The notes below the pieces were generated by a model. The model saw nothing but the letters and a program-made list of their open reading frames with translations, ran no database searches and was not told the origin of the DNA. Of a DNA stretch of 64,000 nucleotides, positions 18,801 to 26,028 are shown in pieces. How positions within the stretch are numbered: position 1 is the stretch's first letter; every line of letters begins with the position of its first letter. Position numbers and translations under genes: made by a program. Origin of the DNA: Paenibacillus lignilyticus (GTDB taxonomy: Bacteria; Bacillota; Bacilli; Paenibacillales; Paenibacillaceae); the NCBI RefSeq assembly GCF_017942085.1, contig NZ_JAGKSP010000001.1:496001-560000 (forward strand), given 5' to 3'.

Positions 18801-21561
18801 TATGCCAGTAACCCCCGGAACTCTCGTTCTTCGTTCCGGTCAATCTCACCTTCAGCGTATGCTCGCCCTTTGGCAGCTCCGCACTGGTGTAAAGCAGCGT
18901 ATCTACAATTCTGGTAGCGCTGTAGCTGTCTACCAGCGTTTCTTCGCCACCGTCAATCGAAAAAGCCGCAATACTGAAGGAACTGTTTTTCTCCCCGTAC
19001 ACTTGAATTTGCGTGCCGTTAAATTTAACTTGATAGTAATCGTTAGTAGTTCCGCTGAAATGATCGGTCTGCATATAAGCTTGATCGTTCGGACTCAAGT
19101 TCCATCCGCCTACAAACTCATATTTATAAAGACCTGTACCTGTCTCATTGTCATCCACCGTCACCGTTCCCGTAGTGACGACTACGCGATCGGCAGTTAC
19201 CCAGTTTCCGCCGGAGCTTGCATTCTTCTCTCCGGTCAGTCGGACTTTCAACGTATGGCTGCCAAGCGGAAGTGTCTCACTGGAGAACAGCAATGTATTA
19301 ACCGACCGCGTTGCGCTATACGAATCGACCATGGTTTCCGGTCCGTCATCGATGGAAACGGCAGCAATGCCAAAGCCGTTGTTTTTCTCTCCGTACACGC
19401 GGATATGCGTTCCGGTAAATTTGACTTGGTAATAATCGTCAGCTTTGTTGTTGAAATGATCGGTTTCCATATAAGCTTTGTCATTTGCGCTTGCATTCCA
19501 ATCGCCGACAAACTCGTATTTCAATTCAGCCGTCCCTGTCTCTGCATCGTCAATCGTGACCATGCCGAGCACCGGAGGAGGCGTCGGTGGCTGAGGCGTT
19601 GGTTCGAGCGGTTGTTCCGTAGCGTAATAAGCCGGTACATAACCGTCGGCCGTATAGCCCGGTACCCACTCGTCGCCGCCCAGCTCGTAAGCGCCGATGT
19701 CGGGAGCTGTACCGACAAAACCGTCCGTTACGCCGGCAACAACTCCGCCATGATCCACCGCGGGAGATTCTGCTTTCAAGCGGTATTTCAGCCCGCCATG
19801 GCCATCATTGACGAATTTAGGATCTGTTTTTTGTCTGATGGCATTGATCGCATTATCTACGGAAAGGATCGCGTCACGGTGAATGTTATTCTGATTCACA
19901 TCGATCGCCGGGCTTGTGTAAGTGGTGTAAGACGCTGTAGCCATTGAACCGAATGTATTGTTATAGGTATTAAAAATCTTGATGGGCTTGCCCTCGCCAA
20001 ATTCATGTTGGTTGTAATAATCAATCATATTATTCCAGAGGACATTGTGATCGACTTGTGCCGGACCCGATCCTTGATCGAGATAAACCCCTGTTTGGAT
20101 CCCGGTATCCGGGATATTATAAGGTGCTTTGTTATCATGGATCCAATTGTGGTGGATTCGCGTTCCCGTCAGATCGGAAGATCTGGAAGAATAGACCGCA
20201 CCTAAGTCCATATTGGCCAAGCCGTAGTCGTACATATCGTTATAGCCAATCTCGACATTCGGATTATTGTACATGTCGATGCTGGAACGACCTGTTCTGT
20301 AGATGGTGTTGTGCGTAATCGTTTGGTTGCCTGTAAAAGGTTTCGGCACGATACCGCTGGCATAGGTTCCATCATAGGCAATATCATGCACCAAGTTGTT
20401 GTTTGCCGAGTTGCCTTCACCAAGTACGATACCCGCTCCGGAGCTGTACTCGATAACACTGTTCTTAATGCTGCTTCCAGGACCAATCAGCCTGATTCCT
20501 GTTTCGTCCGAGTGAGAGTAAGTCAAGTCCGGACCAGGCAGCGTTACGCTGTGGTTGATATATTTTGCTTTCAGCCCGTCGATTGTGATGTTCGAACTGC
20601 TGACATTCGTCACCAATGAAGCTGCTTCTACATGGATGTTGTTGATTGTGATATTGGATTTGTTGTTTAAGTCAAAAGCGTAGTTGCGTTTCTTCACCTC
20701 AACATTCTCCGGACTGTTTCCATCTGGAGCCCAGAGGTAAAGCTTCGTGCCGTCATAGAACCATTCCTTTGCGCTGTCGAGTGCTCCCAGCTTACCCGTG
20801 AGATAGTAATAATCACGAAACGCTTCAACTGTGTTCTTCGACAGCGTCAACTTCGTGCCGCTCTGAGCCGTGATCTGTGCGGTAGACGGAATAAACCAGC
20901 CTGTCATCCACATTTGACCGCCAACCCAACCGCCATCAATATTCGGGATCTCGGCATCGTCTACGGTCATACCGGAACCTGCTGCAGCCCAAGTGCCATG
21001 CTCGGCGCCTCTCCAATCCGCGCGGTTCATCAGATCATCGGAGTTCGATACGTTCGGCCAGCGTGCTTCGATCATCATTTTGCCATCTACGAACACTTGG
21101 TTCGCCATCAGCGTATCGTTAGTGGTCATATGATCGTTATAGCCGTTCACAGGAAGAGAAATTGTCTTCTGATAGATGTTGCCTTGGTAGACCGACCAGT
21201 CGCCATCCGCAGCATCGGCACCGCTAATCGTTACAACCGCATCGCCGTCAGGCTGATACACGATCGGATTGCCTTCCGTTCCGGAATTGGCAGGCGTAAC
21301 GGTTTCCCGATAAACCCCGCTTCGTATCCATACCGTGTCACCTGCCGCGGCTACACCGGCTGCTTTCTGAATCGTTGCGAACGGCTCCGCGGATGTTCCG
21401 GGGTTGCTGTCCGAGGCGTTGGCACCGCCTACATAATAACCAAGCTCTTCTGCTTGGACCTTCTCAATAGGTGCGAAATAGGGGACGATAATCGTCATTG
21501 CCAGCAGCGCGGAGCCTGCAGCTCGCAGCAGCTTCTTCTTATTTCGTTGCAATGCGGACAT
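15844..21561 (-). CDS. Giant SLH-anchored beta-helix surface protein
   Basis: A 1905-residue cell-surface protein. A signal peptide (1-37) precedes a beta-helix (about 41-640) closely similar to that of the 12399-15620 gene (YYVGGANASDSNPG, AGDTVWIRSGVYRETVTP). A Pro-rich linker leads to four copies of a ~130-residue module (668-796, 800-927, 937-1066, 1075-1203). After a PTDPTDPTDP linker come two CBM6/CBM35-like domains (about 1245-1370 and 1380-1505; YEAEAATLEGG, GTGFVDSFNG). A beta region (1533-1718) and three SLH domains (1724-1772, 1784-1840, 1850-1902) bind it to secondary cell-wall polymer. It should degrade or hold a polysaccharide at the surface; substrate unknown. ATG 21561 follows TAGGAGG. 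The longer in-frame start at 21636 would place the cre site inside the gene. Confidence 0.85.
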   Translation of the reverse strand: MSALQRNKKKLLRAAGSALLAMTIIVPYFAPIEKVQAEELGYYVGGANASDSNPGTSAEPFATIQKAAGVAAAGDTVWIRSGVYRETVTPANSGTEGNPIVYQPDGDAVVTISGADAADGDWSVYQGNIYQKTISLPVNGYNDHMTTNDTLMANQVFVDGKMMIEARWPNVSNSDDLMNRADWRGAEHGTWAAAGSGMTVDDAEIPNIDGGWVGGQMWMTGWFIPSTAQITAQSGTKLTLSKNTVEAFRDYYYLTGKLGALDSAKEWFYDGTKLYLWAPDGNSPENVEVKKRNYAFDLNNKSNITINNIHVEAASLVTNVSSSNITIDGLKAKYINHSVTLPGPDLTYSHSDETGIRLIGPGSSIKNSVIEYSSGAGIVLGEGNSANNNLVHDIAYDGTYASGIVPKPFTGNQTITHNTIYRTGRSSIDMYNNPNVEIGYNDMYDYGLANMDLGAVYSSRSSDLTGTRIHHNWIHDNKAPYNIPDTGIQTGVYLDQGSGPAQVDHNVLWNNMIDYYNQHEFGEGKPIKIFNTYNNTFGSMATASYTTYTSPAIDVNQNNIHRDAILSVDNAINAIRQKTDPKFVNDGHGGLKYRLKAESPAVDHGGVVAGVTDGFVGTAPDIGAYELGGDEWVPGYTADGYVPAYYATEQPLEPTPQPPTPPPVLGMVTIDDAETGTAELKYEFVGDWNASANDKAYMETDHFNNKADDYYQVKFTGTHIRVYGEKNNGFGIAAVSIDDGPETMVDSYSATRSVNTLLFSSETLPLGSHTLKVRLTGEKNASSGGNWVTADRVVVTTGTVTVDDNETGTGLYKYEFVGGWNLSPNDQAYMQTDHFSGTTNDYYQVKFNGTQIQVYGEKNSSFSIAAFSIDGGEETLVDSYSATRIVDTLLYTSAELPKGEHTLKVRLTGTKNESSGGYWHTADKAVVILGSVDAQTTTVDDDDTGTDENQYEFVGSWNASANVEAYLQTDHFSGTANDYYQVRFTGTQIEMYGEKNDAFGIVAASIDGGPEVLIDLYNPTRKANTLLYTSHTLSNGSHTLKVRITGLKNALSKGIYTTADRVVITSSDTEPAQTLTFDDTDTGTDENQYEFVGSWNASANGQAYMETDHFNATTNDYYQFKFTGTQVKVYGEKNNAFGIIAVSVDGGLETLVDLYNVSRDANTLLYTSPGLPLEQHTVKVRITGKKNENSGGTYTTADRIVITTSGAIDEPTPTTVPTPEDPTDPTDPTDPPVPTAETEPDPGVIYEAEAATLEGGTALATNHDDFTGTGFVDSFNGQGAAVTFTVNTFATVTKDVTLRYANGDSDIRSLSVYLNGEKIKQTRLMGTGGWDGWGYKTEQLVLQAGENTITYKYDAGDTGAVNVDNISIPLDANQEHAPGMKYEAELSAFSGNVKENTDHPGYSGTGFVDSFNGDGPSLTFTVHAAAAGSKDVTIRYADGDDDRTLSLYVNGTKIKQVHFSGTGNWDTWGNRTVKLTLAEGENTIAIKKDAGDTGLINIDYISIAGEEETDPTDPEEPIDPTPPAPPAPVQTPYQNSISRDADGVSLKVTTNDGFLLNQLGGTDKRLTIDVSTTEKVDHVQIDLSGEVIAKATELGKPIVIQSNGMQLQFDPSAIAAKKGENVKLSWSTTNSQPTSDTMQQLSDIYDFNLTVGQDAIHSFGGHVEARFTVDASKIADKDKVGVYFYNETTKQWEYVGGTLVDDHTILVQLSHFSKYAVLESDKTFSDIQGHWAQAAIERMAAKQIVNGVSEQLFQPNATVTRAQFVSMIARALKLPAASASSMGAFTDVSHSAWYMDSVYAASQAGIIKGTSATTFAPDAIITREQMAQIVVQAYLYANGGAKPDPAAASTFADQAAISGWASDSVQLAAQLNLFKGFTDGSFGPQLQATRAQAAAVIDILLNTTN
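17953..19560 (-). repeat. Four tandem copies of a ~130-codon module
   Basis: Units lie at 19174-19560, 18781-19164, 18364-18753 and 17953-18339. Each encodes D-x-TGT...YEFVG.WN, then DYYQVKFTGT, YGEKN, SIDGG.ET.VD.Y, TLLYTS, HTLKVR.TG.KN and TADR.VI. The same module occurs twice in the neighbouring paralogue. It looks like a galactose-binding-type beta-sandwich, probably carbohydrate-binding. Confidence 0.85.
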
Positions 21562-21580
21562 GCTCAAACCTCCTAAAAAT

Positions 21581-21595
21581 TTGTAATCGCTTTCA
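21581..21595. promoter_or_regulatory. cre-like operator before the SLH beta-helix gene
   Basis: TTGTAATCGCTTTCA matches the cre consensus WTGNAANCGNWNNCW at every position. It ends the upstream region 20-34 bp before ATG 21561 and contains CGCTTTCA (TGAAAGCG on the other strand), an 8-mer seen before three other units of this locus. Confidence 0.65.
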
Positions 21596-21642
21596 CGATC
21601 GAACGATTTTAAGGCCATTTTCGCGAAAAAAGGCAAAAGAGA

Positions 21643-21686
21643 TCCCTGGCTCTACATGAAGTGAAAATTCATATAAAACCAGGGAG
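21643..21686 (-). terminator. Probable terminator of the sugar-binding lipoprotein gene
   Basis: TCCCTGG (21643-21649) pairs with CCAGGGA (21679-21685), with an inner ATGAA/TTCAT pairing. On the minus strand it is followed by TCTCTTTTGCC. It lies 23 bp after the stop at 21709. The T-run is imperfect. Confidence 0.6.
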
Positions 21687-21708
21687 CGTCATTCTTAGAG
21701 GCTACTTG

Positions 21709-23716
21709 TTACGGCAACATACCTTCGTTGCTCTTCAAGAAGTAATCATTGATTTCTTTCAGCGTTTGATCATTTGCACCGTTCTTCGTTGCAATGCCGC
21801 TGAACGTTTTCCACAATTCTTCGAATTGAGCATCGTCTTTCGCAGCCATTGTTTTCGTCAGCGCTTTCTCGAATGCATCTCTGCCTTTCCAGAATTTATC
21901 CGCGCTCGGTACCGGACCAAAGAAATTCCAAATGGCCGGATCTACTTTAATCGTTGTTGTAATCGTTGAAGTTGAATTGTTAGGCAAGTTTCCTGGGTTA
22001 AAGAAGCTGAGGCCGTCGGCTGGGGACAGCACTCTTTCGTATGCATAGCTAGGTGTTACAGTGGAACCCCCCCCACATGTAAGTTGGGTATGGCGGCCAT
22101 TGTTTAGACGAGGAACCTAATCTGTTGTTGTGCAGGTTGTATTTATTGTTGGCGCCGTTGTCTTTGTTGTACACCATTGCATCTTCAAGATCTTTATCCT
22201 TGAATACGCGCTTGCCGTCTTTCTCATCGAACAGTCCTGCACTTCTTGGACCCCAAGTGTACATTTTCTCACCGACTTCAGAGACCATGTAATCGAGGTA
22301 ATGGATGATTTGCGGCAAATCTTCTTCCGCTACTTTATCTTTGAAGATCAAGATCGTTTGGTTATTGCCGCTAGGTCCTGCAGGGGAGATGAACTGATCG
22401 GTATTCGCCGGCGAATCCAGGAACACTTTTCTGTATCTGTACTTCTTGCCGGCCGCTTTCAATACGCTCTCATCCGGAGTATCCCACAGATAAGCGACCG
22501 CATATTGACCGTTATTCATTTTCTCCGTATGTGTCGCTTGGTTCTCAAGCAGCGATTTAGGATCCATTACTTTATCCCGAACCAGCTTATTGAACTCCAG
22601 CAGCGTTTGCTTAAACCATTCTTGTTGGAACATGAACTCGATTTCTTTCGTTTTCTTATCATAGTACGTGAAGTAGTTGTTATTTGCAGGAATACGGTTA
22701 AGGTAAGTTTGAAGCATGGTCAGCGTACTCCAGTTGTCGCCGCCGCCAAATGCATAGGTGGTTTCAACCGGCTTACCGTTTTCTTTAATGTTTTCTTTCT
22801 TTATCAGCGCCTGCATGTCATACAGGAACTTGTAGAAGTCATCCTTTGTTTTGAGCGGCACGTCGTACAGTTCTTCTTTGGAGAACTTACCGCCGTTCTT
22901 CACATATAGCGCATCGATTTCGTCCTGCGTTTTGGCTGTTGGGTACAGCTTCTTCAAGAGGTCGTCACGTACCCAGATGGAGCCCATTCCATCCGGCGCT
23001 TGTTGGGAGTTTGGACTGACGAACGATGGATCAAGGACCTTCAATGTGTTGTCCGGGTCACCAAGCTCCAGCGGGAACCCATAGGTTTTGCCATCCAAAT
23101 TTTTGATCGTAATATTTTCCAGCACTTTTGGAAGTTTGTCGAAAGGCGTTCTCTTCGCTAAGTTCGGTGCGTACTTGGAGATGACTTCGGTCAAATCGTA
23201 TACCTTTCCAGCCTTCACGAGCTCCGCCAATGCGGACGTATCCGAACTCATGACGACATCCGGCCAATCGTTGGCCGCGTTCAGCATGCCCATCTTCACG
23301 TTCAAATCCTGACCGCCGTTATCGAAGGAGTTTTCTTGGTCGATCTCAACGCCGGTTACACGCTTCGCTTCAGGTGTTACAACGTCTTGCTCAGCCGAAT
23401 TATGAGTGGGCTCGCCAGTACCGTGGGAATACCACAACTTCAATTTCAGCTGTTTCCCTTTCCAATCCGGAAAGTCCGAGCTGTCTGTTACTTTATCATA
23501 CATGTCATAGTAGAATTGCTCAGCCGGAGCTGCATTTTCAGTCGTGTTCGCTGCATTCGTTGTATTGTCTGCCGCAGCTTCCGTATTCGTATTAGCGGCA
23601 GCGCTTGTATCGTTTTTTGCAGGTTCATTATTATTGCTCGAGCAGCCGGCCAGCATGGCCACAGACAATGCTGCTGTCAGCGATAGGCGTACTCCTGTTG
23701 ATAGTTGCTTCTTCAC
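21709..23716 (-). pseudogene. Extracellular sugar-binding lipoprotein (LplA/YtcQ-like), frameshifted at a G8 run
   Basis: Binding protein of a carbohydrate ABC importer. The N-terminus is a lipoprotein signal (KKQLSTGVRLSLTAALSV, lipobox MLAGC, Cys25) followed by an Asn/Thr/Ala-rich linker and a large sugar-binding lobe (LKLWYSHGTGEPTHNSAEQD, NDWPDVVMSSD, AYLWDTPDES). The first frame stops at 22049 after 555 codons. A run of eight G (minus strand, 22067-22074) precedes the break. With one G fewer the frame continues as TYMWGGSTVTPSYAYERVL into SPADGLSFFNPGNLPNN and ends at 21709, giving about 668 residues. The start is GTG 23716 behind GGGAGG. The break may be a sequencing error, a real mutation or slippage switching. 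It belongs with the two upstream permeases. Confidence 0.85.
22067..22074 (-). other. G8 homopolymer at the frameshift of the binding-protein gene
   Basis: Eight consecutive G on the coding strand. Seven would keep the reading frame open across the stop at 22049-22051 to the natural end at 21709. Confidence 0.9.
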
Positions 23717-23859
23717 ACATAATCCTCCCTTATTTATGTAGCCGTTTATAAAATTAGGTATGGAATGAGCTCGTAAAGATATGCGATAATAGAAGTGCTA
23801 CAATCTCGAGAACATATTCATGAGATCGGCCGGCTAGTAGGTTTGGCGACAGATTAGCC

Positions 23860-23867
23860 CGCTTTCA
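23860..23867 (-). promoter_or_regulatory. TGAAAGCG half-site upstream of the binding-protein gene
   Basis: The 8-mer TGAAAGCG lies about 145 bp before GTG 23716, in the 280-bp gap between the permease and binding-protein genes. It matches half of a cre site and recurs upstream of the permease, regulator and SLH-protein genes. The other half (GGCTAA) is poor. The rest of this gap shows no gene and no convincing terminator. Confidence 0.35.
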
Positions 23868-23996
23868 CTCTTTGATATGTTCTTTTTTCATGGCCTTGCA
23901 ACCGTATGATCCCCTTATTCTTCCATGCTTGATTTCCCCATTACTACTCTATCACAGACAACTGTAGGCCTCACCACCTTAATGGAATTGAACGCG

Positions 23997-24899
23997 TTAC
24001 TCCTTCACGGCTCCGAGCGTAATGCCTTGCACGAAATACTTCTGCAGGAATGGATAGATAATGACAATCGGGATGGTCGTAATGATGATATTAGCTGCCC
24101 GAATCGCAGCCGGCGTCATTTGGCGCGGCGAACTCGTTGCACCCATCGTGCCCATTCGAATGGCTTCCTCCATTAATTTCGTGACTCTCTCGCCTTCCCT
24201 CAAGATTTGCATCAATATATATTGAAGCGTATACAAATGCTTGTCGGTTATAAAATACAGCGTTGTCGTCCAATCATTCCAATGACCAACCGCACTCCAT
24301 AAGGCCAGAACCGCGATAATCGGCATGGATAAGGGGACATAGACCCGGAACATAATGATGAACTCGTTCGCTCCGTCAATTCGTGCTGATTCTGCAAGAC
24401 TTCCCGGGATACTGTACAGATACGACCGGATAATGACCATATTGTATAAGCTGAAGGAAACCGGAAGCACGTACACCAGAAAGCTGTTCAGCATGTGCAT
24501 TTTGGAGAAGAGCAGGTATTGCGGGATCAGTCCACCGTTAAAATACATCGGGATCATCAAGAACATCAGGACTACCGCTTTGCCTTTGAAGTCCTTGATC
24601 GTAAAGGCGTAAGCGCACATGTATTGGACGACCAGCGCAATGAGCGTCCCGATGATCACCCGCAAGACCGATATGCCGGTCGCCGTAATCACGTCTTTGT
24701 TCTGAAGCAGCACTTTGAAATTATCGATGGTGAACACCCGCGGCCAGAACGTGATGCCTCCGAATTGCGAATCCATCGGATCGTTAAACGCTATCGCGAG
24801 TACATTCACATAAGGAAAAATCATCGCTACGACCAAGATAAACAGGAGGCTGATGTTCCCGTATTTAAATAGTTTGTATGCATTGGATTCGTGACTCAT
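23997..24899 (-). CDS. Carbohydrate ABC transporter permease (LplC/YtcP-like)
   Basis: A 300-residue inner-membrane permease with six predicted segments. It has the MalG-type inner-membrane loop EAA motif: PGSLAESARIDGANEFIIMFRVYVPLSMPIIAVLAL. It forms the translocation pore for an oligosaccharide together with the LplB-like partner, and ends KYFVQGITLGAVKE, the common ending of this subfamily. ATG 24899 follows GTAGGAGG and lies 9 bp after the partner's stop, so both are one transcript. No ATPase gene is present; such importers usually share an MsmX-type ATPase encoded elsewhere. Confidence 0.9.
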   Translation of the reverse strand: MSHESNAYKLFKYGNISLLFILVVAMIFPYVNVLAIAFNDPMDSQFGGITFWPRVFTIDNFKVLLQNKDVITATGISVLRVIIGTLIALVVQYMCAYAFTIKDFKGKAVVLMFLMIPMYFNGGLIPQYLLFSKMHMLNSFLVYVLPVSFSLYNMVIIRSYLYSIPGSLAESARIDGANEFIIMFRVYVPLSMPIIAVLALWSAVGHWNDWTTTLYFITDKHLYTLQYILMQILREGERVTKLMEEAIRMGTMGATSSPRQMTPAAIRAANIIITTIPIVIIYPFLQKYFVQGITLGAVKE

Positions 24900-24908
24900 C
24901 TGGGCCTC

Positions 24909-25859
24909 CTACCATATCGATACGCCTGATATTTTCTTGGATATCTTGTTTGCAATGATGATTAGCAGCAATGCGACCAACCCTTGTGCGAATCCAACCG
25001 CGGTAGCCAATGAGTAGCTGCCTTGTTGAATACCCGAGGAGAAGATAACGGTTGCGATAACATCGAAGTTAATAAACGCGTTCTGCATCCCGTAGACAAG
25101 CTCGAAGTTGCTGGCGAACAACGTTCCGAGTGTGAACAGCAGCAGCAGAATCGTCGTTTGCTTCAGCCCCGGCAGCGTAATATGCAGATGCTGTTTGAAC
25201 CGATTGGCACCATCCATCTTAGCGGCTTCATAGAGATGCGGGTCAATGGATGTAATCGTTGCGAGATATACGATCGTCCCCCAGCCGACTTCCTTCCACA
25301 CGCTTAGCAGCAGCAGCAAGGGGAGGAACAAGCCTTGCTGGGACAAGTACATTTCCCGCTCCGTATCCGGTCCGAGCACCGCAACGCGCAGATCGTTCAG
25401 CGGTCCGTAGGAATCGAAGAAGGAGTAGCAGAGACCTACAACGGCGATCCAGGACAAGAAGTGAGGCAGATAAGTCAGCGTTTGAACACTTCGCTTGTAC
25501 AAGCCGTTCTTCAACTCATTTATCATGAGCGCCAGTAAGATCGGCGCCGGGAATCCGACGAGAATAGTGAGCACGCTCAGTTTCAGCGTATTAATAATGG
25601 AGCCCCACAGCATTGGAATTTGGAAGATTTCCTTGAAATGAACCAATCCCACCCAATCGCTTTTCCATAATCCGGCGAACATATTGTAGTCTTGAAAGGC
25701 TGACAATAATCCGGGCATCGGCAAGTAGGAAAATATGAAAGTCAAAACGATGGAAGGCAGCATTAGCAGGTAACCAAACATATTCGTCTGAATGTTTTTC
25801 AGCATTCTGGCACGTACCGTTCTCTTCACAGGCACTTGAGTTGCAATCGTTTTCAACAT
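24909..25859 (-). CDS. Carbohydrate ABC transporter permease (LplB/YteP-like)
   Basis: A 316-residue inner-membrane permease with six segments. The N-terminal part reads FGYLLMLPSIVLTFIFSYLPM...AFQDYNMFAG, typical of LplB/YteP proteins. The EAA loop is DPHLYEAAKMDGANRFKQHLHITLPGLKQTTILLLLFTLG. The C-terminus is IIANKISKKISGVSIW, also family-typical. ATG 25859 has GGAGGG upstream. It is the first gene of the importer unit, behind its own promoter region (TATAAT 25903-25908) and after the kinase terminator. Confidence 0.9.
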   Translation of the reverse strand: MLKTIATQVPVKRTVRARMLKNIQTNMFGYLLMLPSIVLTFIFSYLPMPGLLSAFQDYNMFAGLWKSDWVGLVHFKEIFQIPMLWGSIINTLKLSVLTILVGFPAPILLALMINELKNGLYKRSVQTLTYLPHFLSWIAVVGLCYSFFDSYGPLNDLRVAVLGPDTEREMYLSQQGLFLPLLLLLSVWKEVGWGTIVYLATITSIDPHLYEAAKMDGANRFKQHLHITLPGLKQTTILLLLFTLGTLFASNFELVYGMQNAFINFDVIATVIFSSGIQQGSYSLATAVGFAQGLVALLLIIIANKISKKISGVSIW

Positions 25860-25902
25860 ATTCCCTCCTCTCTCGTCACTAGCTTTTCTCTTGTATGATT
25901 GA

Positions 25903-25919
25903 ATTATAGAACGCTTTCA
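25903..25919 (-). promoter_or_regulatory. Importer promoter: TATAAT box with adjoining TGAAAGCG element
   Basis: TATAAT (minus strand, 25903-25908) lies about 45 bp before ATG 25859. TGAAAGCG (25912-25919) sits just upstream of it, and no good -35 box is seen. This fits an activator-dependent promoter (YesN is the obvious candidate) or CcpA control. Confidence 0.45.
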
Positions 25920-25984
25920 TTTCTGGAAATAGTAAAAATACGGATTACAAATAACAGAATAAGGATCTCCTTATTTTCACAAAA

Positions 25985-26022
25985 ATGACCTTATCCCGGT
26001 ATCGCAATCGGAATAAGGTCAT
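25985..26022 (-). terminator. Terminator of the kinase gene
   Basis: ATGACCTTAT (25985-25994) pairs perfectly with ATAAGGTCAT (26013-26022), with further C-G pairs inside. On the minus strand TTTTTGTG follows. It lies 6 bp after the kinase stop at 26029 and separates the regulators from the importer genes. Confidence 0.9.
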
Positions 26023-26028
26023 CGTTTA

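Noticed and set aside
18448-19947. A 499-codon plus-strand open frame over the SLH-protein repeats
   Set aside because: It lies wholly antisense to the repeat modules of the 15844-21561 gene, has no ribosome site and follows codon bias of the opposite strand.
21562-21636. Extra 25 codons at the front of the SLH protein
   Set aside because: They precede TAGGAGG and contain the cre site; the signal peptide begins only after ATG 21561.
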